DNA from: JAIQFL01 sp035295745
GTDB taxonomy: Bacteria > Acidobacteriota > Terriglobia > Bryobacterales > Bryobacteraceae
Direction of reading: 5' to 3'
Length of the DNA stretch: 64,000 nucleotides
Assembly (NCBI GenBank): GCA_035295745.1
Contig: DATGIL010000060.1
Location: 1-64,000 of the forward strand
In this document: one piece after another, positions 27,337 through 34,823 of the stretch
Numbering within the stretch: the first letter of the stretch is position 1
How the letters are laid out: each line of letters starts with the position of its first letter
Program-made: the position numbers and the translations under genes
The notes under the pieces: generated by a model
Told to the model about the DNA's origin: nothing
Databases searched by the model: none
What the model saw: the letters and a program-made list of their open reading frames with translations, nothing else

Positions 27337-28083
27337 ATGTTCACTCAAAACGATATCGACACCTACCAGTTTATCCGCGGGACGGATCTGAAACATCGCG
27401 AGACTGCCTGGAGCAAGATTTATCTGGATACGACGCACGGGAAAGTTCACGTGGTGCAGCGCTGGCAGTACTCGTTTACCGTGGCGCACGGGATGACGGC
27501 CTGGACCGACGACGAAAAACTCAGTTTCCACTATGCCTTGAGCAGCGCTGTGACCGGTACCTGGGATAGCCAAACTCCTCTGCCGAATTCCTCGGACCCG
27601 ACCGTGCAGGACTTCATCAACCTGGTTCGCAAGGTGAGCAACGTGCGGATCGGAGTGACGGGGCTGGCTCCCTTTGCGAAGCAATTTGCGGGGAAGGGGC
27701 TGGACATCGATTTCGATATCGTTCTGACCGGATCGAACCCTCACTGGCACGTGACGCTGGAGAAGGTGCCGTCAACGAGCCAATCGCGAGCGAACGTGAA
27801 CTGGGACTCGCGGCGGATTCATCTGTTCAGCATCGACAACAGTCCGAGTGGCGCGTGCCAGAACGGGCGGAACGCAGCCTGCACGACCGGCTTCGTGACA
27901 ACTCCGCACGAATTCGGGCACACGATGCTCAATGACGATGAATACACCGTGGGTGCAAGGTCGCGGTCCGACCTGAAAAGCATCATGAACATCGGCAACG
28001 AAGTACGGCCGCGGCACTATTCGTTCATCGCAGGTCAACTGAACCACATGGTGCCGGGCTGCACCTTCCGCGCGATGCTGTAA
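27337..28083 (+). CDS. Zincin-like protein with HEFGH motif
   Basis: 248 aa. Residues about 190-202 read HEFGHTMLNDDEY, an HExxH zinc-binding helix followed by Asp and Glu at the spacing of a possible third ligand. The first 180 residues (for example YQFIRGTDLKHRETAWSKIY) match no domain I know. No signal peptide or membrane segment is visible, which is unusual for an extracytoplasmic metallopeptidase. An alternative secretion route, such as a contractile injection system cargo, is one speculation. AAGGAG at 27325-27330 fixes the ATG at 27337. The gene is monocistronic, with a convergent neighbour at 28099. Confidence 0.75.
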   Translation: MFTQNDIDTYQFIRGTDLKHRETAWSKIYLDTTHGKVHVVQRWQYSFTVAHGMTAWTDDEKLSFHYALSSAVTGTWDSQTPLPNSSDPTVQDFINLVRKVSNVRIGVTGLAPFAKQFAGKGLDIDFDIVLTGSNPHWHVTLEKVPSTSQSRANVNWDSRRIHLFSIDNSPSGACQNGRNAACTTGFVTTPHEFGHTMLNDDEYTVGARSRSDLKSIMNIGNEVRPRHYSFIAGQLNHMVPGCTFRAML

Positions 28084-28098
28084 AGCATGCAGGACGGG

Positions 28099-28773
28099 TC
28101 AGGGCAGCCGCTCGGCATTGTACAGTGCGCGGGTGTGACGCATTGACGCCCAGACGAGCATCAGCGCCATGCCGGCGATTCCGATGGCGCCCCCCACGTC
28201 GAAGAGCAGGTACTTGCGGCCAAAGAGGCCGACTACCGGACGCCAGAACAGGGCGAGGTTTCCGATGCAGAGCAGGAGCCGCAGCTCGGTGGGTCCGAAG
28301 CTCCAGAACGACAGGTGGAAGGCGCCGATGGTGTAGGTGGTCAGATAGACTTCGATGGACAGCAGGAAATAGGCGATCAGCAGGCCGAGCGCAATGTAGG
28401 GCGTCATGTAGCTGGAAAGGGCGAGGCCTCCCATGAGGAAAAAAGTTCCGATCGCGTCGGTGATGTGGTCGACGTAGAAGCCGTAGCGGGGGCGGAGGCG
28501 GTTGCGGACGCGGGCCAGGGTGCCGTCCAGGCTGTCGCCGAACCAGTTCACGGCGAGGGCGACAATCACGCCGAGCAGCGCGTTGCGGTTCCAGCTGGCA
28601 GCCCAATAGCAGAGGCCCGCGGCAAACATGGCAATAAACCCCAGCAGCGTGAGGTGATCGGAATTGACCCACATGGGCATGCGTTGGGCCATCCAGATGA
28701 GCGTCTTTTTCTCGACGGCGGCCAGGAGGCTGAGCTGTTTTCGCTCAGCATCCCGAAACGTTTCGTTGGCCAA
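28099..28773 (-). CDS. CDP-alcohol phosphatidyltransferase family protein
   Basis: 224 aa integral membrane enzyme with about five to six helices. The family signature DGxxAR(x8)GxxxDxxxD is intact: DGTLARVRNRLRPRYGFYVDHITD near residues 82-106. The family transfers a phosphoalcohol from a CDP-alcohol to an acceptor in phospholipid or inositol-lipid synthesis; substrates are not predictable from the signature alone. It starts six nt after the upstream polytopic protein gene (28780-29835), so the two are very likely one operon and may make or modify one lipid. Confidence 0.9.
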   Translation of the reverse strand: MANETFRDAERKQLSLLAAVEKKTLIWMAQRMPMWVNSDHLTLLGFIAMFAAGLCYWAASWNRNALLGVIVALAVNWFGDSLDGTLARVRNRLRPRYGFYVDHITDAIGTFFLMGGLALSSYMTPYIALGLLIAYFLLSIEVYLTTYTIGAFHLSFWSFGPTELRLLLCIGNLALFWRPVVGLFGRKYLLFDVGGAIGIAGMALMLVWASMRHTRALYNAERLP

Positions 28774-28779
28774 GATTGG

Positions 28780-29835
28780 CTACTCCACCAGTTGCGGATT
28801 GGAGAAGAGGAAGTGATCGAAGTAGTAATGCATCAATAAGACGCTGAGAACCACGACGAAGTAGCTCTGGTCGGGTGCCAGCGGCGTAACGGCGCGCACC
28901 AGCATGGTCAGCAGAACGATCACACCGGTAGCGCCCAGAAAGCAGGCGTAGTAAATGACCATGCTGTCGCGGCGCACCAGGCGGCGCACGAAGTTGTTTT
29001 CGATCTCGCCGCGCTGATCGCGCAGACGGTTGATGATCCAGAGCAGGAACAGGTACTGGAAAGAATGCCAGGTGTTGTATCCCTGGAACAGGACGTCGAG
29101 GTTGGAGCCCAGGGGCAGACAGAAGGAAACCACGGTGGTAATGCCGATGAGGAGGGTCTTGGGGACGCTGCCGCGTCCTTCGCGGAATTCAGCGAGGGTC
29201 TTGAAGATCCAGGCGGCGAGGAAAGCGGTGAAGAGCACGCCGGCCACCCAGGGCAGCTGCAAGCTACGGGCGAAGTCGGGATACGGCAGGACGACGCCAC
29301 CGACACGGAACTGCATAAGCGAAAGCTTGTAAAGGCCGATCGGGTACAGGCCGGTCATGATCAGGCCATAGTCCACCAATCGCGACCAACGTTGTTCGGC
29401 GACCGATTGGCGGGCGCGGTAACAGTCGGTGAGGTAGATGATCTGGTGCAGAACGTGCAGCGAGGCCCAGGAAAAGAAGAACGTGATCAGGATCGTGTAG
29501 TGGTAGACGCCGAGATAGAGCACTACGCCGGGCAGAACGAACGCGAGGGAAGCGTACCAGCGATGGCGCGTCCGGAATTTGCCGTCGAGGAAAGTGTAGG
29601 TGATGGTGGAGAAGAGGTGCGGACCACCGATTAGCAATGCAACTGTAATATTGATCAGGTCAATAGCCTGCTGCGGTTTCATCCAGCCGGAGACTTGGGC
29701 GATCCAGGCGACCAGAAACGGCAGAGGGACCAATGCGGCGCTGAAAATGATGAGGGGGAGGTCCCAGGACGGTTTGTAGATCCACCCCGGTACGCGCCGC
29801 GGAACCAACAGCGGGGATTGAGCGATTGCCGCCAT
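28780..29835 (-). CDS. Polytopic membrane protein of unknown function, 351 aa
   Basis: Eight or nine hydrophobic helices are visible, for example LIIFSAALVPLPFLVAWIAQV, FVLPGVVLYLGVYHYTILIT, VAGVLFTAFLAAWIF and YFVVVLSVLLMHYY. Several His and Asp residues are clustered at helix ends: GGPHLFSTITYTFLD, LHVLHQIIYLTDCY, YNTWHSFQYLF and MHYYFDHFLF. This pattern would suit a metal-dependent membrane enzyme, such as a di-iron hydroxylase or desaturase, but I cannot match it to a known family. It is the first gene of a two-gene unit with the CDP-alcohol phosphatidyltransferase, so a lipid-related role is the best inference. Confidence 0.75.
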   Translation of the reverse strand: MAAIAQSPLLVPRRVPGWIYKPSWDLPLIIFSAALVPLPFLVAWIAQVSGWMKPQQAIDLINITVALLIGGPHLFSTITYTFLDGKFRTRHRWYASLAFVLPGVVLYLGVYHYTILITFFFSWASLHVLHQIIYLTDCYRARQSVAEQRWSRLVDYGLIMTGLYPIGLYKLSLMQFRVGGVVLPYPDFARSLQLPWVAGVLFTAFLAAWIFKTLAEFREGRGSVPKTLLIGITTVVSFCLPLGSNLDVLFQGYNTWHSFQYLFLLWIINRLRDQRGEIENNFVRRLVRRDSMVIYYACFLGATGVIVLLTMLVRAVTPLAPDQSYFVVVLSVLLMHYYFDHFLFSNPQLVE

Positions 29836-29940
29836 AGCGATGATGATACGCGAAAACCGGGGCCAGAAGGTAGGGGAGAAAAGCGGGGGGTGGGGACAGG
29901 GAACAGAAGCGGCAAAAGGCCAGAGGCCGTCCGGGGAAAA

Positions 29941-29978
29941 ACGCAGGGGCTAAGGGGTCGGGGATTAGGGGATAGGGA
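29941..29978 (+). repeat. G-tract repeat (GGGG runs)
   Basis: Four GGGG runs (CAGGGG..AAGGGG..CGGGG..TTAGGGG) with short linkers, then ATAGGG. It fits an intramolecular G-quadruplex motif and resembles the tract at 58150-58176. Confidence 0.6.
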
Positions 29979-30070
29979 AGACAGGGCCCCGTTTGCCATT
30001 CGCAGCCGCGGGGTAGTCATCGAAGAAAGCGCGTAACGACGGATACCACGATTTGTGCGCAGAACCAGAT

Positions 30071-30103
30071 CCCCAACCCCAAACCCCTAACTCCCAACCC
30101 CTG
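30071..30103 (-). repeat. C-tract; minus strand matches the 58150 G-tract
   Basis: Read on the minus strand it begins GCAGGGGTTGGG and continues GTTAGGGGTTTGGGG, nearly the same as 58150-58176. It lies in inverted orientation to the G-rich tract at 29941-29978, so the two could also pair with each other. Confidence 0.65.
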
Positions 30104-30144
30104 CTTCCTTCCCTGCTTCCTTCCCCTGCTTTTTTCCTGCTTGA
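30100..30144 (+). repeat. Tandem CCTGCTTCCTTCC-type repeat
   Basis: Three to four imperfect units of CCTGCTTCCTTCC/CCTGCTTTTTTCC in a purely pyrimidine run, just upstream of the TIG-domain gene. Function is unknown; slippage-prone by nature. Confidence 0.6.
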
Positions 30145-30194
30145 ATTTGTTCGGTAATGGACATAGCATAGGAGGCAAAGGAACAGATATTCAG

Positions 30195-30536
30195 ATGAAA
30201 CTGTCTTTTGCCATTTCAATTCTCGTAGCCGCCAGCTTCGTGGCGTACGCCGATTCCCCCCGCATTACTGCTGTCGACCCGCAGAATGGAAAGGTAGGGG
30301 ACGTGATCACCATCACTGGGGAGAATCTGCAGAAAGACTCCGTTGCGAAATTGTATCTGACGGATGGGACTAACGACATCCAGGTCGATGTCATCACCGA
30401 GCAAACCGCTACCTCGATTAAGTTTAAGATCCCCGATAAGTGCAAGCCGGGGCGTTTGGCGCTGATGTTCCTGACAGCCGGAAAGGCGGGGCAGTTGATG
30501 GAACAACCCTATAAGATCACTGTCGACGAACCTTGA
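30195..30536 (+). CDS. Exported IPT/TIG-domain protein, 113 aa
   Basis: Signal peptide MKLSFAISILVAASFVAYA, then one IPT/TIG immunoglobulin-like domain: PRITAVDPQNGKVGDVITITGENL, followed by strands IQVDVITEQTATSIKFKIP and GRLALMFLTA. TIG domains occur in surface and binding proteins; this one has nothing else, so it may be a small envelope or secreted binding module. The open frame starts at 30141, but the ATG at 30195 gives the signal peptide, with a purine-rich AGGAGG about 20 nt upstream. Confidence 0.8.
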   Translation: MKLSFAISILVAASFVAYADSPRITAVDPQNGKVGDVITITGENLQKDSVAKLYLTDGTNDIQVDVITEQTATSIKFKIPDKCKPGRLALMFLTAGKAGQLMEQPYKITVDEP

Positions 30537-30637
30537 GATTACGAGGTGCGAAGGTAGTGAGTGCGGCAAGACGAGCTAAGCCTTACGGCCGCACAAATGG
30601 GGGTGGACGCGCTTCTGCTACAATGCCCATGCGATAA

Positions 30638-30793
30638 GTGGGCTACGGTTTCCTCATCATTTTGCTGAGTCTTCAGGGATCCGCCAATCTACTCACCAAG
30701 GGTGGATTTGAAACACCAGTCGTTTCCAATGCGACTCATTTTCTGTTGTTCAACCAAGGCGACAGCATCGGTGGCTGGAACGCGATAAAGTAA
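30638..30793 (+). pseudogene. N-terminal fragment of a PEP-CTERM/DUF642-like exported protein
   Basis: A 51-codon frame from GTG 30638 to TAA 30793 reads GYGFLIILLSLQGSA, a signal-like stretch. It continues NLLTKGGFETPVV and NQGDSIGGWN, which resembles the conserved opening NLL.NGGFE.P......I.GW of choice-of-anchor and DUF642 proteins. The normal domain would continue for 150 residues or more; here it stops at once. No Shine-Dalgarno is present. It is probably a decayed gene start. Confidence 0.45.
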
Positions 30794-30930
30794 CAGCGGC
30801 AGCACGGCGAACTTATTTGCTGCTAGTCAATAACAGATGCGGGCGGAACTTGTGAGCCGAGCCAGCAGGAGCCAGGCTCCGGGAGAGCGGAAGCTCAGGC
30901 CTCGACAGGCCGCACACACGACCACCCGAC

Positions 30931-30944
30931 GTTTACCGTTTACC
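30931..30944 (+). promoter_or_regulatory. Tandem GTTTACC motif upstream of ureF
   Basis: Two direct GTTTACC units without a spacer, about 80-90 bp upstream of ureF. The reverse complement GGTAAAC recurs upstream of the porin-urt operon at 35502-35508, so it may be a shared regulator site. This is inference from two places only. Confidence 0.35.
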
Positions 30945-31023
30945 GGGGTTCGCTGTGTCCGTGTAGGCTATTGTAAATAAGTGGTCCAACGCATTCGATC
31001 GAGTGATCCAGGCCGGGGCTCCG

Positions 31024-31659
31024 ATGGCTGAGATGACGCCCATCGGGGAAACGGAACTCTTGCGCTTACTGCATCTGGCCGACTCGGCGCTCCCTATTGG
31101 CGGCGCAGCTCACTCCTTCGGTCTCGAAACGCTCGCCGACCAGGCGGACCTGACGCCGGGAGATGTGGAAGCGTTTCTGACCACGTACCTGGAAGAATGC
31201 GGGGCCTTGGAAGCTGCCTTCGTCCGGCTGGCCTGGAGAGGCGCCGATCTGCGCGCATTGAGCGAAGAATTGAGTGCACGGAAGGCGGCCCGTGAGTCGC
31301 GGGAAGCGAGCCTGAAATTGGGCCGGAGATTCGCCGGCCTGGTCAACGGGATGGTGGACCGCTCACTGCTTGAAACCAATCTGCATTACTGCATTGCCTT
31401 TGGCGCTGCGGGAGCGGCGTTTGGCATTCCAATCGATGCCGTCGCGGCGGCTTACCTAAATCAGTCGATCGCCGGGCTGGTCTCCGCTTGTCAACGGCTG
31501 ATGCCCCTGGGCCAGTCGTCTGCGAGCCGGATTTTGTGGAATCTCAAACCCGCGATTGCCCGTGCGTCGCTCTCCGAGGAGGTCTTCTGCTTCAGTCCGT
31601 ATCTGGAATTGGCCTCGATGCGCCACGGGTCGATCGAGACACGCCTGTTCATCAGTTAA
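31024..31659 (+). CDS. ureF: Urease accessory protein UreF
   Basis: Chaperone that works with UreD and UreG to load nickel and CO2 into apo-urease. It reads LLRLLHLADSALPIGGAAHSFGLETLAD, the conserved UreF N-terminus (DS..PIG..SHS.GLE), later FGIPIDAVAAAYLNQSIAGLVSACQRLMPLGQ, and ends SIETRLFIS. About 211 aa, normal length. Possible starts are GTG 31003, ATG 31024 and ATG 31033; 31024 is chosen as the first ATG. It is the first gene of the urease cluster and its end overlaps the open frame of ureD. Confidence 0.93.
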   Translation: MAEMTPIGETELLRLLHLADSALPIGGAAHSFGLETLADQADLTPGDVEAFLTTYLEECGALEAAFVRLAWRGADLRALSEELSARKAARESREASLKLGRRFAGLVNGMVDRSLLETNLHYCIAFGAAGAAFGIPIDAVAAAYLNQSIAGLVSACQRLMPLGQSSASRILWNLKPAIARASLSEEVFCFSPYLELASMRHGSIETRLFIS

Positions 31660-31688
31660 GTCTCTGCTTCGAGAAAGGCCGATTCCTG

Positions 31689-32471
31689 GTGAAGCGGCAG
31701 GATTCTCCATGGAAAGTAGTGCGTGCGTTTGCGCTCCCGGGGGCGGGCAGGCTAGTCCATCTCCACAACGTCTCGGGCGGCGTCCTGGCCGGGGACCGGT
31801 TGGCCGTGGAAGTCGATGTAAAGGCCGGCGCGGCGGCACAAATCACCACCACCGGTGCAACCCGCCTCTATCGCCATCGGGCAGGCGCGGCGGACTCCGA
31901 ACAGCACGCCCGATTCTCAGTCGGCGACGGGGCCTTGCTGGAATATCTCCCGGACACCGTCATCCCGTATAAGGGTTCCCGGCATATCCAACGTACCGAG
32001 TTCCGCCTGGGACGCGGAGCGACTCTGTATTGGTGGGAGGTGCTTGCGCCAGGCCGGCTGGCTGCAGGCGAGCGCTTCGCTTTCGATCGGTTGCGCGTCA
32101 AAACCGAGGTCTACGCCGGGCCGCGGCCAGTCCTGCGCGAAGATTTTCTCCTGGAGCCCGAACGGAACGACCTGACAGCTAAGGCCCGGATGTCCGAATA
32201 CTCGCACCTTGCGAGCCTGTGCATTGTTCAGGAGGGGACGCCGGCACCCTTTTGGCGCGCGGTGGAGGACCGCCTGAACGAGATCGCCCGGAAGCGGACA
32301 CGGCACGGGCAAGAGATCTGGGGAGCCAGTACCCTGGCTGCCGACGGGGTGGTCGTACGCGGCTTAAGCCAGAGCGGGTGCTGGCTTCACGAAGCATTGG
32401 TCGAATTCTGGAGAACGGCCCGTCTGGCCGTGACGGGTGCGGAAGCGGCACCGCCGAGAAAGATATACTGA
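31689..32471 (+). CDS. ureD: Urease accessory protein UreD (start uncertain)
   Basis: Scaffold that binds apo-urease and recruits UreF and UreG. The conserved parts are present: HLHNVSGGVLAGDRLAVEVDV, AQITTTGATRLYRH, LEYLPDTVIPYKGSRH and GATLYWWEVLAPGRLAAGERF. The frame is open from TTG 31488 and has no ATG near the expected N-terminus. GTG 31536 and GTG 31689 are the realistic starts. GTG 31689 has AAAGG ten nt upstream, gives 260 aa, and begins 30 nt after the ureF stop. Weak similarity just before it (LSLCFEKGRF) suggests the true start may be further upstream, overlapping ureF. Confidence 0.88.
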   Translation: MKRQDSPWKVVRAFALPGAGRLVHLHNVSGGVLAGDRLAVEVDVKAGAAAQITTTGATRLYRHRAGAADSEQHARFSVGDGALLEYLPDTVIPYKGSRHIQRTEFRLGRGATLYWWEVLAPGRLAAGERFAFDRLRVKTEVYAGPRPVLREDFLLEPERNDLTAKARMSEYSHLASLCIVQEGTPAPFWRAVEDRLNEIARKRTRHGQEIWGASTLAADGVVVRGLSQSGCWLHEALVEFWRTARLAVTGAEAAPPRKIY

Positions 32472-32490
32472 GCTGTTTTGAGGAGGAGCG

Positions 32491-32793
32491 ATGCACTTGA
32501 CACTCCGCGAACAGGAGCGTCTGATGATCTATGTCGCTGCGGAGGTGGCGCGGAAGCGGAGAGCGCGAGGCTTGAAGCTGAACTATCCGGAAGCGATGGC
32601 GATTCTCACCGCCGAGATTCTCGAATGGGCCAGGGACGGCAAGACCGTGGCCGAGATCATGACATTGGGAGCCGGCATATTGGGGGCAGGCGACGTCATG
32701 GAAGGGATCGCTGGAATGATTCACGAAGTACAGGTGGAAGCGACATTTCCCGATGGAACGAAACTGGTGACGGTACACGATCCCATTCAATGA
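32491..32793 (+). CDS. ureA: Urease subunit gamma
   Basis: Smallest structural subunit of the nickel urease (urea to ammonia and carbamate), 100 aa, the normal length. It begins MHLTLREQERLMIYVAAEVARKR and contains LNYPEAMAILTAEILEWARDGKTV and a VEATFPDGTKLVTVHDPI C-terminus, all hallmarks. A GGAGGAGCG precedes the ATG. It is separate from ureB, as in Klebsiella-type ureases, not fused as in Helicobacter. Confidence 0.97.
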   Translation: MHLTLREQERLMIYVAAEVARKRRARGLKLNYPEAMAILTAEILEWARDGKTVAEIMTLGAGILGAGDVMEGIAGMIHEVQVEATFPDGTKLVTVHDPIQ

Positions 32794-32803
32794 GTCCACA
32801 CCA

Positions 32804-33103
32804 ATGAAACCTGGAGAATATTTTTTGGAGACCGCGCCCGTCGATGCCAACGTCGGTCGAAAGACGGCGCGCCTGGTTGTGCGGCACACGGGGGACCGTC
32901 CGGTGCAGGTGGGCAGCCACTACCACTTTTTCGAAGTCAACGACGCGCTGGATTTCGACCGCGCAGCCGCTCGCGGAATGCGCCTGAATATCCCCGCCGG
33001 CACTTCGGTCAGATTTGAGCCGGGCGAGGAGAAACAGGTCCTGCTGGTGGATTTCGCCGGCGAACGCCTGGTCCTGGGCCACAAAGGCAGGGGAAACCGA
33101 TGA
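32804..33103 (+). CDS. ureB: Urease subunit beta
   Basis: 99 aa beta subunit that packs against UreC. It starts MKPGEYFLETAPVDANVGRKTARL and has VGSHYHFFEVNDALDFDR, GMRLNIPAGTSVRFEPGEEKQV and VLGHKGRGN, all diagnostic. It lies ten nt after ureA, and its stop overlaps the ureC start as ATGA, so translation is coupled. Confidence 0.97.
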   Translation: MKPGEYFLETAPVDANVGRKTARLVVRHTGDRPVQVGSHYHFFEVNDALDFDRAAARGMRLNIPAGTSVRFEPGEEKQVLLVDFAGERLVLGHKGRGNR

Positions 33104-34812
33104 GCCTCTCGATTCCCAGAAGAACCTACGCAGACTTGTATGGGCCCACTACGGGCGACCGTGTGCGGCTTGCCGATACCGAACTGATCGTCGAAGTGGA
33201 AAAAGACTTCGCGGTTTATGGCGATGAGATCACCTTCGGCGGCGGCAAGGTCATCCGGGACGGTATGGGGCAGAGCGCCCGCGCGACTCGCGGCGGCGGC
33301 GCCCTCGATCTGGTCATTACCAACGCACTGATCATCGACCATTGGGGCATCGTAAAGGCCGACATCGGCATTCGAGACGGTCGAATCGTGAAGGTCGGCA
33401 AGGCCGGAAACCCGGATACGATGCAAGGTGTGGATCCGGAACTGGTGGTCGCGGCGTCCACCGAAGTGATCGCGGGCGAGAACATGATTGTGACCGCCGG
33501 CGGGATCGACAGCCACATCCATTTCATTTCGCCGCAGCAGGTTTATGAAGCGCTCTCCAATGGAATCACCACCATGATTGGGGGCGGCACAGGTCCGGCT
33601 ACGGGGACCAACGCCACCACTTGTACTCCCGGAGCGTGGAATCTGGCGCGCATGCTGGAAGCCGCCGACGCATGGCCGATGAACTTCGGGTTTCTCGGAA
33701 AGGGAAACACCAGCACCGCCGCACCATTAGAGGAACAGGTGCGCGCCGGGGCTTGCGGTCTGAAACTGCACGAGGATTGGGGCACCACTCCGGCGGCAAT
33801 CGACGCATGCTTGCGCGTGGCGGACCAGATGGATGTGCAGGTTGCCATCCACACGGACACCATTAACGAGGCCGGTTTCGTGGAGGACACGATCGCGGCG
33901 ATCGCCGGCCGCGCGATTCATACGTATCACACGGAAGGCGCCGGTGGCGGACACGCTCCCGATATCATTCGCATCGCCGCATTGCCGCATATTCTGCCGT
34001 CGTCCACCAACCCCACGCGCCCGTACACGGTGAACACGATTGCCGAGCATTTGGACATGTTGATGGTGTGCCATCATCTGAATCCCCTGGTGCCCGAGGA
34101 CGTGGCGTTCGCGGAGAGCCGTATTCGTCCCGAAACCATCGCTGCGGAGGACATTCTTCACGACCTCGGCGTGTTCAGCATGATCTCCAGCGACTCGCAG
34201 GCCATGGGCCGGATCGGTGAGGTGGTGACGCGCACGTGGCAGACCGCGCACAAGATGAAAGTGCAACGCGGCGCGCTTCCAACGGACAGCGCGCGCAACG
34301 ACAATTTCCGCGTCCGGCGCTACGTTGCCAAGTACACCATCAATCCCGCCGTGACCCATGGCATCGCCCACGAGGTGGGGTCGATTGAGCCCGGCAAACT
34401 CGCGGATCTCGTGCTCTGGAAGCCGGCCATGTTCGGGGTGAAGCCGGAAATGGTGATCAAAGGCGGATTCATCGCCTGGAGCGTGATGGGGGACGCCAAT
34501 GCCTCCATTCCCACGCCGCAGCCGGTGCTGTACCGGCCGATGTTCGGATCCTTTGGCGGGGCCACCGCGTCCACGTCGGCAACCTTCGTATCGCAAGCAT
34601 CGCTCGACGCGGGAATTGGAAACCTCTTCCGAAAGCGTGCGGTGGCGGTGAAGAACTGCCGCGCCATCGGCAAACGCGATATGATCCACAATTCGGCGAC
34701 ACCTAAGATCGAGGTCGATCCCGAAACCTACGAGGTGCGTGCGGACGGCGAGTTGCTGACATGCGAACCGGCCGACGTCCTGCCTCTGGCGCAACGATAT
34801 TTTCTTTTCTGA
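33100..34812 (+). CDS. ureC: Urease subunit alpha (catalytic)
   Basis: 570 aa amidohydrolase-fold subunit carrying the dinuclear nickel site. Visible motifs: IDSHIHFISPQQ (nickel-binding His pair), GLKLHEDWGTTP (the Lys carbamylated to bridge the nickels, near residue 220), the AIHTDT and TYHTEGAGGGHAPD His residues, and MVCHHLNP with the active-site flap Cys and His. DSQAMGRIGE supplies the metal Asp region. All catalytic residues look intact. It is coupled to ureB by a four-nt overlap and followed by ureG after 11 nt. Confidence 0.98.
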   Translation: MSLSIPRRTYADLYGPTTGDRVRLADTELIVEVEKDFAVYGDEITFGGGKVIRDGMGQSARATRGGGALDLVITNALIIDHWGIVKADIGIRDGRIVKVGKAGNPDTMQGVDPELVVAASTEVIAGENMIVTAGGIDSHIHFISPQQVYEALSNGITTMIGGGTGPATGTNATTCTPGAWNLARMLEAADAWPMNFGFLGKGNTSTAAPLEEQVRAGACGLKLHEDWGTTPAAIDACLRVADQMDVQVAIHTDTINEAGFVEDTIAAIAGRAIHTYHTEGAGGGHAPDIIRIAALPHILPSSTNPTRPYTVNTIAEHLDMLMVCHHLNPLVPEDVAFAESRIRPETIAAEDILHDLGVFSMISSDSQAMGRIGEVVTRTWQTAHKMKVQRGALPTDSARNDNFRVRRYVAKYTINPAVTHGIAHEVGSIEPGKLADLVLWKPAMFGVKPEMVIKGGFIAWSVMGDANASIPTPQPVLYRPMFGSFGGATASTSATFVSQASLDAGIGNLFRKRAVAVKNCRAIGKRDMIHNSATPKIEVDPETYEVRADGELLTCEPADVLPLAQRYFLF

Positions 34813-34823
34813 GAAGAAACCAT

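Larger units (their letters stand above)
29836..30194. other. Intergenic region with G/C-tract repeats
   Basis: About 360 bp. It holds a G-rich tract at 29941-29978, a C-rich tract at 30071-30103 and a pyrimidine tandem repeat at 30100-30144 (separate entries). No gene is visible. The promoter of the TIG-domain gene probably lies after 30144. Confidence 0.55.
30537..31023. other. Intergenic region before the urease operon
   Basis: About 490 bp. It contains a 51-codon fragment at 30638-30793 and a tandem GTTTACC pair at 30931-30944 (separate entries). The ureF promoter should lie after 30944, where the sequence becomes AT-richer (GGCTATTGTAAATAA near 30966-30980). No RNA gene is recognised. 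Confidence 0.5.

Noticed and set aside
30840..30925. Possible tRNA or structured RNA gene
   Set aside because: Short complementary stretches exist, but no T-loop sequence or cloverleaf can be built.
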